Positions 25,178-33,612 of a stretch of 64,000 bases of DNA are shown here, in pieces; within the stretch, counting starts at the first letter, position 1, and every line of letters starts with the position of its first letter. This DNA comes from Anderseniella sp. GTDB lineage: Bacteria; Pseudomonadota; Alphaproteobacteria; Rhizobiales; Aestuariivirgaceae. Both the position numbers and the translations under genes were made by a program. The DNA lies in NCBI GenBank assembly GCA_028289645.1, contig JANQOK010000008.1:124001-188000 (forward strand), written 5' to 3'. Below the pieces are notes generated by a model. It worked only from the letters and a program-made list of their open reading frames with translations. It was not told where the DNA came from and searched no databases.

Positions 25178-26296
25178 ATGCTGGTCGGTGTACCCAAGGA
25201 GATAAAGAACAAGGAGTTCCGGGTTGGCATGACGCCGACTTCGGTTCGCGAGGTGGTCGACGCCGGCCACAAGGTTATTGTCGAAACCGGTTGCGGCATC
25301 GGCATTGGCATGGACGATACGTCCTACCGCAAGGCGGGCGCCAAGGTCGTAAAGACGGCGGCGGAGATATTCGCCAAGGCCGAGATGATCGTGAAGGTGA
25401 AGGAGCCGCAGGCGAGCGAGCGCAAGATGCTGCGTGAAGGCCAGATCCTGTTCACCTACCTTCACCTGGCCCCTGACGCTGCCCAGACCAGGGATCTGGT
25501 CAAATCCAAAGCCACGTGCATAGCCTATGAAACCGTGACCGGTCCTACGGGCGGCCTGCCCCTGTTGGCGCCGATGTCGGAAGTCGCCGGCAGACTGTCG
25601 ATACAGGCCGGCGCCTACTACCTGGAAAAGGCCCACGGCGGACACGGTCTGCTGTTGGGTGGCGTACCCGGCGTCGACCCTGCCAAGGTCGTCATCATCG
25701 GTGGCGGCATGGTCGGTCGTCATGCTGCGCACATTGCGCTTGGCATGGGCGCAGATGTCTGGGTGATCGACCGCAATGTCGACGTGCTCAGATCGCTGTG
25801 GAGCCAGTTCGGCCGGCCGCTCAACACGGTTTATTCCACCAAGGATGCTATTGAGCGGCATTGCGCCGAAGCTGACCTCGTGGTCAGCGGCGTGCTGATT
25901 CCGGGAGCCGCGGCACCAAAACTGATCACGCGGGACATCCTGAAGACAATGAAGGCAGGCTCGGTGATTGTGGACGTGGCAATTGACCAGGGCGGCAGTG
26001 CGGAAACCTCAAAGGCCACCACCCATGACGATCCGGTCTATGTGGTCGACGACGTCATCCACTATTGCGTTGCCAACATGCCGGGAGGTGTGCCGAAGAC
26101 CTCAACCTACGCGCTCAACAATGCAACGCTGCCGTTCATCCTGCAGATCGCAAACCGTGGATGGCGCAAGGCGCTGACGGAAAACAGGCACCTGATGGCC
26201 GGACTGAACGTGCATGCCGGCCATGTCACCTACAAGGCGGTCGCCGAGGATCTGGGATACCGGTTCATGGCGCCGGAAGAAGCAGTGCGCCTGTAG
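25178..26296 (+). CDS. ald: Alanine dehydrogenase
   Basis: The 372-residue protein catalyses the reversible NAD-dependent deamination of L-alanine to pyruvate. It starts MLVGVPKEIKNKEFRVGMTP, with substrate-binding Arg and Lys, contains TYLHLAPD with the catalytic His, VIIGGGMVGRHAAHIALGMG as the NAD-binding Gly motif, and VDVAIDQGG. AGGAGG is well placed before the ATG at 25178. In taurine users alanine dehydrogenase regenerates pyruvate for taurine:pyruvate aminotransferase, which would link it to xsc nearby; no such aminotransferase is in this window. Confidence 0.95.
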   Translation: MLVGVPKEIKNKEFRVGMTPTSVREVVDAGHKVIVETGCGIGIGMDDTSYRKAGAKVVKTAAEIFAKAEMIVKVKEPQASERKMLREGQILFTYLHLAPDAAQTRDLVKSKATCIAYETVTGPTGGLPLLAPMSEVAGRLSIQAGAYYLEKAHGGHGLLLGGVPGVDPAKVVIIGGGMVGRHAAHIALGMGADVWVIDRNVDVLRSLWSQFGRPLNTVYSTKDAIERHCAEADLVVSGVLIPGAAAPKLITRDILKTMKAGSVIVDVAIDQGGSAETSKATTHDDPVYVVDDVIHYCVANMPGGVPKTSTYALNNATLPFILQIANRGWRKALTENRHLMAGLNVHAGHVTYKAVAEDLGYRFMAPEEAVRL

Positions 26297-26341
26297 CAAT
26301 CTTACCGGAGTTCTGACGCCGAACTTCCGGCAAAAGGATTG

Positions 26342-26370
26342 AAGGCAGCGCGGATTGCTCCGGCTGCCTT
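26342..26370. terminator. Shared hairpin between convergent genes (ald and the Gly/His-rich protein)
   Basis: AAGGCAGC at 26342-26349 pairs perfectly with GCTGCCTT at 26363-26370. It lies between the convergent stops at 26296 and 26403. The flanks are only moderately T-rich on either strand, so termination strength is uncertain. Confidence 0.5.
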
Positions 26371-26402
26371 GTTCGTTGTTGAGAGGCTGCTCTCTACCGG
26401 GA

Positions 26403-26744
26403 TCAGTAGTAGAACCGGTCACGGCAGTTGTAGTAACGGTTCCACCAGTAACGGCGACCGGTGCGGCGGGCTTTCCGCTTCAGCCAGTGGCACTTGCGGA
26501 AACCGTAGCCGTAACCCCAACCATGACCCCAGCCCCAGCCGTGACCACCCCAATGGAAGTGGCGGTGGCGGCGGCCGCCGGCCAGGACAATGTTGCCCTG
26601 TGCGCCGGGCGCCGCAGCGGTCGTGGTGGCGGCAGCGGCGGCGGATGACATGCCGGCGGCAACTGATGCATTGGCCGAAGGTACTGCTGTAAAGGCGGCA
26701 GCTGCGACAATTGCCACTGCCATAATGTTGGTCTTGTTGATCAT
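26403..26744 (-). CDS. Small secreted Gly/His/Trp/Tyr-rich protein
   Basis: The 113-residue protein has a signal peptide (MINKTNIMAVAIVAAAAFTA, cleavage after ANA near residue 26) and then an Ala/Thr-rich stretch. Next comes a low-complexity block GGRRHRHFHWGGHGWGWGHG rich in Gly, His, Trp and Tyr, and a basic Cys-containing tail with a run of Tyr at the end. An AAAGGA site supports the ATG at 26744. Similar short proteins are common and uncharacterised in alphaproteobacteria. The His-rich block could bind metal. I cannot assign a function. Confidence 0.65.
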   Translation of the reverse strand: MINKTNIMAVAIVAAAAFTAVPSANASVAAGMSSAAAAATTTAAAPGAQGNIVLAGGRRHRHFHWGGHGWGWGHGWGYGYGFRKCHWLKRKARRTGRRYWWNRYYNCRDRFYY

Positions 26745-26884
26745 GACTTCTTTTTCCTTTGTTCTGCGACCGGTTGATCCGGCCATCGTTGAAAAGCAAA
26801 CTAGCCGGATGAACACCCACAAAATGTGCACTTGATCACATGCCGTTCACCTGAGCGTGAACGCATCGGATCAACCTGTGATGA

Positions 26885-26921
26885 AACAAATGCAGCATGG
26901 TTCCGTTTGAAACCATGCTGC
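26885..26921 (-). terminator. Terminator of the DUF1127 gene
   Basis: A perfect 11-bp stem (26892-26902 with 26911-26921, 8-base loop) is followed on the minus strand by ATTTGTTTC. It lies about 40 bp after the stop at 26963. Confidence 0.75.
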
Positions 26922-26962
26922 CTTGCGAGCTTCAAGTTGGTCGCGTGGCCGGGATTTTCCGC

Positions 26963-27214
26963 TCAGGGTCTGCGGCCGGCCAGACGCGTCAGCTCGCGGG
27001 TGGGGTCGTGCAACAATGAGCCGTTCATGGCCCGGATTACGTCTGAACGCGACAGGCCGATATCGGCGAGCTTGCGGTCATCCATTTCCAGCAGCTGTGC
27101 TGCTTCACGACGGTGGCGAACCAGTCTCGCCACAGCGCCCAGGACCTGAAAGATCCAGTGACGCTGCCGTGGGCCGGTTGCAACGGTGGCATTTGAATGT
27201 GTGGTCATGGTCAT
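26963..27214 (-). CDS. DUF1127 domain-containing small protein
   Basis: The 83-residue protein carries the DUF1127 core (RHRREAAQLLEMDDRKLADI followed by GLSRSDVIRAM) at residues about 35-65. AGGAGA precedes the ATG at 27214. Some small DUF1127 proteins in alphaproteobacteria act in phosphate and carbon metabolism through RNA binding, but this longer type is not characterised to my knowledge. It is divergent from the WYL regulator gene with two palindromes in between. Confidence 0.8.
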   Translation of the reverse strand: MTMTTHSNATVATGPRQRHWIFQVLGAVARLVRHRREAAQLLEMDDRKLADIGLSRSDVIRAMNGSLLHDPTRELTRLAGRRP

Positions 27215-27261
27215 GTGCGGTTCTCCTCTGGTTGTCTTGAAACCACCATGCACCACCCCTG

Positions 27262-27279
27262 CTGACAGCATATTGTCAG
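27262..27279. promoter_or_regulatory. Candidate WYL-regulator operator, site 1
   Basis: CTGACA-N6-TGTCAG, a perfect 6+6 inverted repeat around GCATAT. It is one of two copies in the 149-bp gap between the DUF1127 gene and the WYL regulator. Confidence 0.55.
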
Positions 27280-27295
27280 CATCTGCCGGGCTCTC

Positions 27296-27313
27296 CTGAC
27301 AGCATGATGTCAG
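27296..27313. promoter_or_regulatory. Candidate WYL-regulator operator, site 2
   Basis: CTGACA-N6-TGTCAG around GCATGA. It has the same half-sites as site 1 and lies 34 bp away, about three helical turns, so both sites face the same side of the DNA. It ends 50 bp before the regulator start. Confidence 0.55.
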
Positions 27314-27363
27314 TAGGCTTATGCTAGGTGTCAGTTATCGCCAACAAGGAGACGCAAGGTTCC

Positions 27364-28092
27364 ATGCGCCGCGCCGACAGACTGTTCGAAATCATCCAGT
27401 TCATGCGCCGTCAGCCGCTGACGCGCGCGCGTGACCTGGCTGAAAACTTCGAGGTTTCCGAACGCACCATATATCGGGACATTCAGGATCTCATGACATC
27501 CGGTGTGCCGATCGAGGGTGAAGCCGGGATCGGTTATGTGCTGCGTGCGGGGTATGACCTGCCACCACTCATGTTCAAGGAAACCGAAATAGAAGCACTG
27601 GTGCTGGGCGCACGTATCGTGCAGTCGTGGGCCGACAAGGAGCTGGCAGACGCGGCCACGGATGTGATTGCCAAGGTCGAGGCGGTGCTGCCCGATGCGC
27701 TGCGGACCTATATGACCAACACGGCGCTGCTGGCCCCGTCTGAGCACTATATGGCGCCGCTCAAGTTTGAACTTGGCGAGCTCAGGAACGCCCTGCGGGA
27801 GAACCGCAAGGTCAGCATCGGCTATCAGGATGCCCGAGGCGATCCGACAAATCGTCAGGTCCGCCCGTTGTCGCTGGCCTACTTCGGCCCGGTGTGGCTG
27901 ATGGCCGGCTGGTGCGAGCTTCGAGACGACTTTCGTACCTTCCGGCTTGACCGGATCGGCCGGTTTGAAGTGGCCGAAGACCGGTTCAAGCCGGAACCCG
28001 GCAAGATGCTGAAAGATTTTCTCGCCCGCGATGACACGTGGATTCGCGGCAGTGAAAAGCTAAAGGAAAGCCTGAATCAGGAAATTGGTTAA
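27364..28092 (+). CDS. YafY-type transcriptional regulator (HTH_11 plus WYL domain)
   Basis: The 242-residue protein has an N-terminal DeoR/HTH_11 domain (RADRLFEIIQFMRRQPLTRA, then FEVSERTIYRDIQDL, residues about 3-55) and a WYL domain (LKFELGELRNAL through RTFRLDRIGRFEV, residues about 135-220). WYL domains sense small ligands or nucleic acids. The ATG at 27364 is chosen because the family starts close to the helix-turn-helix. An upstream GTG is possible. It lies 164 bp before xsc on the same strand and behind two identical palindromes, so it may regulate itself, DUF1127 and possibly xsc. Confidence 0.85.
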   Translation: MRRADRLFEIIQFMRRQPLTRARDLAENFEVSERTIYRDIQDLMTSGVPIEGEAGIGYVLRAGYDLPPLMFKETEIEALVLGARIVQSWADKELADAATDVIAKVEAVLPDALRTYMTNTALLAPSEHYMAPLKFELGELRNALRENRKVSIGYQDARGDPTNRQVRPLSLAYFGPVWLMAGWCELRDDFRTFRLDRIGRFEVAEDRFKPEPGKMLKDFLARDDTWIRGSEKLKESLNQEIG

Positions 28093-28119
28093 TTATTGAG
28101 ACTATTGTTCTCAATAATT
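28091..28119. promoter_or_regulatory. Perfect inverted repeat in front of xsc
   Basis: AATTATTGAGA-N7-TCTCAATAATT is a perfect 11+11 inverted repeat. It starts at the stop codon of the WYL gene and lies about 140 bp before xsc. It is AT-rich with no T-run, so an operator is more likely than a terminator. Its 28093-28103 part recurs upstream of soeA. Confidence 0.5.
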
Positions 28120-28255
28120 GCCATCTGTCCATTGCCTTTGGTAAATCTGGCACTGGCTGGCTCCACAAAGCCGCACTAGAACTCCTGTCATGGGTTAAAT
28201 GATTGACCGTAACACTGCGCGCGGTTTCCGGGTGACACATGAGAGGTGGTTTCCA

Positions 28256-30037
28256 ATGAAAATGACAACAGAAGAAGCATTTGTAAAAGTTCTGCAGATG
28301 CACGGCATCGAGCATGCCTTTGGCATTATCGGTTCGGCCATGATGGCCATTTCGGACCTGTTTCCAAAAGCAGGCATCAAGTTCTGGGATTGTGCACACG
28401 AGTGCAATGCCGGCATGAGCGCAGATGGATACACCCGCGCCACCGGCAAGATGTCGATGATGATCGCCCAGAACGGACCTGGCATCACCAACTTCGTCAC
28501 CCCGGTCAAGACCGCGTACTGGAACCACACACCGCTGCTGCTGGTGACCCCGCAGGCTGCCAACAAGACAATTGGCCAGGGCGGCTTCCAGGAAATCGAA
28601 CAGATGAAGCTGTTTGAAGACATGGTGTGCTACCAGGAAGAGGTTCGCGATCCGTCACGGATGGTGGAGGTCCTGAACCGGGTTATCGAACAGGCATTCC
28701 GCCAGTGCGGACCGGCACAGATCAACATTCCACGTGACTACTGGACTCAGGTGATCGACATCGAACTGCCGCAGATTGTTCGCCTTGAACTGCCGAGTGG
28801 CGGCTCCCAAGCAATAGATGATGCTGCAAAGCTCCTGTCGGAGGCGAAATTCCCGGTCATCCTGAACGGTGCCGGTGTCGTTATCGGCGGTGCGATTCCC
28901 GCTTCAGCCGCACTGGCTGAGAAATTGTCGGCGCCGGTTTGCTGCGGCTACCAGCACAATGACGCGTTCCCCGGCTCGCACAAGCTGCATGTCGGCCCGC
29001 TTGGCTACAACGGCTCCAAGGCCGCCATGGAGCTGATTGCCAAGGCCGACGTCGTTCTGGCCCTGGGCACCCGCCTCAACCCGTTCTCTACCTTGCCGGG
29101 TTACGGCATCGACTACTGGCCGAAGGATGCCAAGATCATCCAGGTGGACATCAACTCGGACCGCATCGGCCTGACCAAGAAGGTCACCGTGGCCATCCAG
29201 GGTGACGCCAAGGCTGTTGCCGAACAGTTGCTGGACCGACTGGCGCCGACCGCCGGCGATGCCGGACGCTCCGACCGCGAAGCGCTTATCCACCAGAGCA
29301 AGTCGGCCTGGCTGCAGCAGCTGTCGTCCATGGATCATGAAGACGACGATCCCGGCACCAACTGGAACGAACGCGCCCGCGACCGTGAGCCTGAGCGGAT
29401 GAGCCCGCGCATGGCCTGGCGTGCCATTCAGAAGGTGCTGCCGAAAGAAGCCATCATTTCCTCTGACATTGGCAACAACTGCGCCATCGGCAATGCCTAC
29501 CCGACATTCGAGAAGGGCCGCAAATACCTGGCACCGGGACTGTTTGGTCCGTGCGGTTACGGCTTCCCGGCCATTCTGGGCGCGAAGATCGGTTGCCCGG
29601 ACACACCGGTGGTCGGTTTCGCCGGTGACGGTGCGTTCGGTATCTCCATGAACGAAATGACAGCTTGTGGCCGCAATGACTGGCCGCCGATCACCATGGT
29701 CATCTTCCGCAACTACCAGTGGGGCGCGGAGAAGCGCAATACGACCCTTTGGTTCGACGACAACTTTGTCGGGACCGAGCTGAATCTGGGCGTTGAATAC
29801 GCGAAGATCGCCGAAGGCTGTGGCCTGAAAGGCGTTCAGGTCACGACGATGGACGAACTGTCCGCCGCACTGGAGGACGCCATCGAAGGCCAGATGAAGC
29901 GCGGTGAGACCATCTTCATCGAGTGCGTGCTGAACCAGGAACTGGGCGAACCGTTCCGCCGTGATGCCATGAAGAAGCCTGTTAGTGTTGCAGGCATTGA
30001 TCCGAAGGACATGCGTCCGCAGGAGTCCCGGGTGTGA
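28256..30037 (+). CDS. xsc: Sulfoacetaldehyde acetyltransferase
   Basis: The 593-residue thiamine-diphosphate enzyme converts sulfoacetaldehyde plus phosphate to acetyl phosphate plus sulfite, the central step of C2-sulfonate (taurine, isethionate) breakdown. The N-terminus reads MTTEEAFVKVLQMHGIEHAF and HECNAGMSADGYTRATG carries the catalytic Glu. GFAGDGAFGISMNEM starts the ThDP-Mg motif, with FRNYQWG supplying its end. Full length and the SDIGNNCAIGNAY block agree with Xsc rather than acetolactate synthase. GAGGTGG precedes the ATG. A terminator follows. ackA and pta, which use acetyl phosphate, and a TauE-like exporter lie 6-9 kb downstream. Confidence 0.93.
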   Translation: MKMTTEEAFVKVLQMHGIEHAFGIIGSAMMAISDLFPKAGIKFWDCAHECNAGMSADGYTRATGKMSMMIAQNGPGITNFVTPVKTAYWNHTPLLLVTPQAANKTIGQGGFQEIEQMKLFEDMVCYQEEVRDPSRMVEVLNRVIEQAFRQCGPAQINIPRDYWTQVIDIELPQIVRLELPSGGSQAIDDAAKLLSEAKFPVILNGAGVVIGGAIPASAALAEKLSAPVCCGYQHNDAFPGSHKLHVGPLGYNGSKAAMELIAKADVVLALGTRLNPFSTLPGYGIDYWPKDAKIIQVDINSDRIGLTKKVTVAIQGDAKAVAEQLLDRLAPTAGDAGRSDREALIHQSKSAWLQQLSSMDHEDDDPGTNWNERARDREPERMSPRMAWRAIQKVLPKEAIISSDIGNNCAIGNAYPTFEKGRKYLAPGLFGPCGYGFPAILGAKIGCPDTPVVGFAGDGAFGISMNEMTACGRNDWPPITMVIFRNYQWGAEKRNTTLWFDDNFVGTELNLGVEYAKIAEGCGLKGVQVTTMDELSAALEDAIEGQMKRGETIFIECVLNQELGEPFRRDAMKKPVSVAGIDPKDMRPQESRV

Positions 30038-30074
30038 CCCGGTAATCTGTGACCGCATCCATATCTGTTGTTGG

Positions 30075-30108
30075 CAGCCTGCGTTCTTAACCGAGCGCGG
30101 GCTGTTTT
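30075..30108 (+). terminator. Rho-independent terminator of xsc
   Basis: A 9-bp stem with one G-U pair (30075-30083 with 30096-30104) and a 12-base loop is followed by TTTT. It lies about 40 bp after the xsc stop. Confidence 0.75.
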
Positions 30109-30129
30109 CATGTACCCATGGCAATAGGT

Positions 30130-30501
30130 CTATTGGCCGGCGCCGCCGCCGAACACGGTGTACAGCATGCGCGCCACCTCGCCTTCCAGCGGAAATGACA
30201 ACATGCCCATGACCGAGTAGCCGAGCAGCCAGGGCATCAGATAGAAACGCAGCATGTAAAAGAACCAGGCGACGAACAACGGCACCAGCGGCTTGATAAG
30301 AAAGCCGGGTGTAACAGGCGCGAAGAACCTGATGATCGGGTCCGTGGATTTCACAAACACCTTCATGAAAAAGAAATCGGAATCCTCGGCGAGAAAAATG
30401 TTCATCGCGGCACGCCCGATCAGCGTCCACATCACTACGCCCAGGGCGTAATCAATTGCGACGATCCAGACCGAAAAACTGTCGAGCGGATTGTTTTCCA
30501 T
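30130..30501 (-). CDS. Small YggT-like integral membrane protein
   Basis: The 123-residue protein has an N-terminal membrane segment (WIVAIDYALGVVMWTLIG), a middle region FVKSTDPIIRFFAPVTPGFL resembling the YggT-family proline-rich motif, and further hydrophobic stretches (PLFVAWFFYMLRFYLMPWLL). The family call is by resemblance only. It lies downstream of the symporter gene but after a strong terminator, so it probably has its own promoter or is expressed by read-through. Confidence 0.55.
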   Translation of the reverse strand: MENNPLDSFSVWIVAIDYALGVVMWTLIGRAAMNIFLAEDSDFFFMKVFVKSTDPIIRFFAPVTPGFLIKPLVPLFVAWFFYMLRFYLMPWLLGYSVMGMLSFPLEGEVARMLYTVFGGGAGQ

Positions 30502-30530
30502 AAGATACCAATAAATCTATCAAAACCCAG

Positions 30531-30560
30531 AAAAAGGCGGGGCCTTGGCAGCCCCGCCTT
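30531..30560 (-). terminator. Rho-independent terminator of the symporter operon
   Basis: A perfect 10-bp GC stem (30534-30543 with 30551-30560, 7-base loop) is followed on the minus strand by a T-run. It lies 21 bp after the symporter stop. Confidence 0.9.
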
Positions 30561-30580
30561 CAAGCAGTGTTGTTCGCGGC

Positions 30581-32386
30581 CTATTTGGCGCTGTCGAGCA
30601 CCGTCTTGCCGCCCGGCATCCGGGTCTGATCCACCATGTCCTGGATCTCCTTGCTCGGCTCTTCCGTCATCAAGGAAACCACAACCATGGAGATCAGGCT
30701 GACCGGCATGCCGATGATGCCGAACCGCAGCCCGTCAAGGCCGGCAATTTGACTGCCGCCGTTCTGGATGTAGACCAGATACAGCGCACCGGACAGGAAG
30801 CCGAGCACCATGCCGGCAATCGCACCTTGCCGGTTGGCGCGTTTCCACCACACCCCCAGCACCAGCGGGAAGAACAGGCCGGAGCAGGCGAAACAGAACG
30901 CCCAGGCGACGGCACCCAGAATCCCCGTCAGTTTCAGCGATGCCACCAGTGCACCTGCCACACCGATCAACACCAGCAGGGCACGAGCCGCCATCAGACG
31001 CTTCTTGGTGTCTGCCTTCGGATCGATGATCTTGTAGTACAGATCATGTGACAGTGCATTGGCGATTGCCAGCAGCAGGCCGTCCGCCGTGGACATGGCG
31101 GCAGCCATGCCACCGGCAGCAACCAGGCCGGAAATCACGTATGGCAGGCCGGCAATTTCAGGCGTTGCCAGAACAACGATGCCGCTTCGCATGAAGAACT
31201 CGTTGATCTGCAGTATACCATCGCCATTGCCATCAGTGACCTTGAGCATGCCGACGGCATCCCAGTTCTTGATCCACTCAAGATTGTTCACCTCTGCAAT
31301 AGACTTGCCGATGATGCTGGTCGCCAGCTGTGGGTCCAGAAGCTGCAACTTGGTCAGCGTGGCCAGGGCCGGCGCTGTGAAGTAGAGCAGGAAAATGAAC
31401 AACAGTGACCACCCCACGGACCTGCGGGCAGAGCGCACCGAAGGCGTCGTGAAATAGCGCATCAGTATGTGTGGCAGCGATGCCGTGCCAGCCATCATGC
31501 ACAGTGCCAGCGTGAAGAACCGCCACGAGTCATAACCACCCTGGGGCGAGTTATGCAGCGTGGTCAACGCTTTGAGACCGGCAAACGATTCCGTCGGTGC
31601 CGTGCCGACACCAAGCGTGGTCTCCAGTTCTGCAATGCGTCCAACGGCGTCGCCGTAGCCGAAGTGCGGAATCAGGCCGAAGCCCTGCACATTTGACATC
31701 CAGATGACCGGTACCAGATAGGCAATGATCAGCACGATGTACTGGGCCACCTGGGTCCAGGTCACGCCGCGCATGCCACCGAGCATCGAGCACACCAGAA
31801 TACCCGCGATGCCGAACCAGACGCCAACTTCAAACGGAATGCCCAAAGCGCGCGCGGCAATGGTGCCGGTGGCATTGATCTGCGCTGTCACATAAGTGAA
31901 CGAGGTCACCACTAGGATGATTACGGCAAAGAAACGAGCGGTATTGCCGCCATAGCGGGTGCCAATGAAGTCCGGCACCGTGTAACAGCCGAACTTGCGC
32001 AGGTACGGCGCCATCAGCGAGTTGACCAGAACATAGCCGCCGGTCCAGCCGACAACGAAGCCCAGATACGGATAGCCGCCGAAGTAGATGCCGCCTGCCA
32101 GCGCCACGAACGAAGCCCCGGACATCCAGTCCGCGGCGGTCGCCATGCCATTGTAAAGCGCCGGCACCTCCCTACCGGCAACATAGTATTCCTCAACCTG
32201 CGTGGTTCGCGAGAGCCAGCCGATCAAGGCATAAATTGCGATGGTGAACAGGAGGAACAATATGCCGATAAGACGGGCACTTGCGCCGAGCTGTTCGAAA
32301 ATCGCCATGAGGGCGAAGAAACCAAGGAACCCGAGCGTGTATACCCCGTATACTTTGCCAAGGTTGTCGGTGAATTTACCTTGCAT
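30581..32386 (-). CDS. Sodium:solute symporter (SSS family, ActP/VC_2705-like)
   Basis: The 601-residue protein has about 13-14 hydrophobic segments. It shows the SSS signatures GRTTQVEEYYVAGREVPALYNG-like entry region (residues about 55-78), GGYVLVNSLMAPYLRKFGCYTVPDF and GGMAAAMSTADGLLLAIANALS. It is longer than most acetate permeases because of a periplasmic-like insert around residues 250-400. With the DUF4212 protein just upstream it forms the two-gene symporter unit often found with acetate metabolism genes. Acetate or another small carboxylate is the likely substrate; a sulfonate cannot be excluded. Confidence 0.88.
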   Translation of the reverse strand: MQGKFTDNLGKVYGVYTLGFLGFFALMAIFEQLGASARLIGILFLLFTIAIYALIGWLSRTTQVEEYYVAGREVPALYNGMATAADWMSGASFVALAGGIYFGGYPYLGFVVGWTGGYVLVNSLMAPYLRKFGCYTVPDFIGTRYGGNTARFFAVIILVVTSFTYVTAQINATGTIAARALGIPFEVGVWFGIAGILVCSMLGGMRGVTWTQVAQYIVLIIAYLVPVIWMSNVQGFGLIPHFGYGDAVGRIAELETTLGVGTAPTESFAGLKALTTLHNSPQGGYDSWRFFTLALCMMAGTASLPHILMRYFTTPSVRSARRSVGWSLLFIFLLYFTAPALATLTKLQLLDPQLATSIIGKSIAEVNNLEWIKNWDAVGMLKVTDGNGDGILQINEFFMRSGIVVLATPEIAGLPYVISGLVAAGGMAAAMSTADGLLLAIANALSHDLYYKIIDPKADTKKRLMAARALLVLIGVAGALVASLKLTGILGAVAWAFCFACSGLFFPLVLGVWWKRANRQGAIAGMVLGFLSGALYLVYIQNGGSQIAGLDGLRFGIIGMPVSLISMVVVSLMTEEPSKEIQDMVDQTRMPGGKTVLDSAK

Positions 32387-32398
32387 TGTCCCGCTCCC

Positions 32399-32659
32399 CT
32401 ACTCTTCTACGCCGAGTTCATCGTCGATCTGGTCCTGTCTCCAGTTCTGAATCCAGATCAGGGCCACAAAGATCGCCAGAGAACCTTGCACGCAGAAGTA
32501 ATATCCCAATGGGAAGCCCAGAAACGACGCTTCGTTCAGAGCCTTCGCATTCCACGGCACTAAGAATGCAAAAATGAACCACACCACCAAAACGATAATG
32601 GTGAGCGTTCGGGTTTTCTCCCAGTGCCGCTCAACACGTTGTGCGTTTTCGTCAGACAT
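32399..32659 (-). CDS. DUF4212 small membrane subunit of the sodium/solute symporter
   Basis: The 86-residue protein has two membrane segments (TLTIIVLVVWFIFAFLVPW and LGYYFCVQGSLAIFVALIWI) and a short acidic C-terminus, matching DUF4212. Such proteins are regularly encoded immediately before a VC_2705-type symporter, as here with a 12-bp gap, and are treated as its small subunit. A GGAGGG site precedes the ATG. Confidence 0.88.
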   Translation of the reverse strand: MSDENAQRVERHWEKTRTLTIIVLVVWFIFAFLVPWNAKALNEASFLGFPLGYYFCVQGSLAIFVALIWIQNWRQDQIDDELGVEE

Positions 32660-32882
32660 AATCGTTTCCCTCCTGGATCAGGACGATCCTTGATTGAAAC
32701 AATCAAGAACCACGTGCCTGATCGCTTACTATTGTTCGGATTGGGGCGGCGACGTAAAATCGCCTGAACTGACTGTGACCCCTCACCAGTTCGCGTTGAT
32801 TTATCGCGTACAAGGTGATTAGCGCATTTATTCGAGGCCGTGACAATGTAAACAAAGGTTTAACATCCGACGTGTACGGCAG

Positions 32883-33608
32883 ATGCGCACTGTCTCATGC
32901 TCGAACCGTCGGGATTCTGTGAAGGAATTGAGGAACTTGAGCGACACTCTGCTTGGCAGAATAGTGACTCTAACGCGGTCGATAACCGCCGGACTTAGGT
33001 TCCGGAGTGATTCGTTTCCGATTGACAGAATTGACAGGCTGGCAGATTTCATCGCAAGCCGAGCCGCCTTTGTTTGCCAGAAAAAACTGTACGGATATCT
33101 GAAACAACGTATCGGAACGCGCTGGCCATCGATGTTCGAAGATGAGGTGTTCAGAAGTTCAATTACGACCGCTTCCATGCAGGTTTTTGCCGCCTGCCTA
33201 TCTGACTTGACCATTCATGCGGTAGCCCATGCCCTGGCAGGATCCGGAGCAACTGATGAGGTCAAATCGGCCCTTGCACGGGACATGTATGCGCAGGGTC
33301 TGCAAGACAATCGGGCCGACGCGACTGAGGGTTTCGATATCAATCAGGTGCTGGCCGACTTTGACCACAGGCTCGACGGAACCGACTGGAAGTTCGGTGC
33401 CCTGCTGCCGGAAAATTTCACCCGCTCGCCGACCGCTCTGTTGCGGTGGGCTCCGATCGCCGAGCGATACAAGAGATCCGATGCCGAAATTGTCGAAAAC
33501 TCTCTGAAATTCGCCTGGGTGGACATTCGCGAACAGTTTGCGCGACGCCTCGATGCAGCCGCCATCGCCCGCGAAGTCAACGAAAGCAGATCAGGGACGG
33601 AAGGATGA
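32883..33608 (+). CDS. Uncharacterised protein upstream of the DnaQ-CBS-DUF294 gene
   Basis: The 241-residue soluble protein is mostly helical, with no signal peptide or recognised motif. A central region reads FEDEVFRSSITTASMQVFAA and the C-terminal part KFAWVDIREQFARRLDA. No ribosome-binding site is obvious at the ATG; a GTG at 32919 is an alternative start. It ends 4 bp before the GTG of the exonuclease-CBS-DUF294 gene, so the two are translated together. It is divergent from the DUF4212-symporter operon, so it may help regulate that transporter. I do not recognise the family. Confidence 0.6.
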   Translation: MRTVSCSNRRDSVKELRNLSDTLLGRIVTLTRSITAGLRFRSDSFPIDRIDRLADFIASRAAFVCQKKLYGYLKQRIGTRWPSMFEDEVFRSSITTASMQVFAACLSDLTIHAVAHALAGSGATDEVKSALARDMYAQGLQDNRADATEGFDINQVLADFDHRLDGTDWKFGALLPENFTRSPTALLRWAPIAERYKRSDAEIVENSLKFAWVDIREQFARRLDAAAIAREVNESRSGTEG

Positions 33609-33612
33609 AACC

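Noticed and set aside
28904..30430. A 508-residue open frame on the minus strand over xsc
   Set aside because: It is an antisense shadow of a gene with strong family motifs. GC-rich DNA leaves long antisense frames open, and the translation shows no domain.
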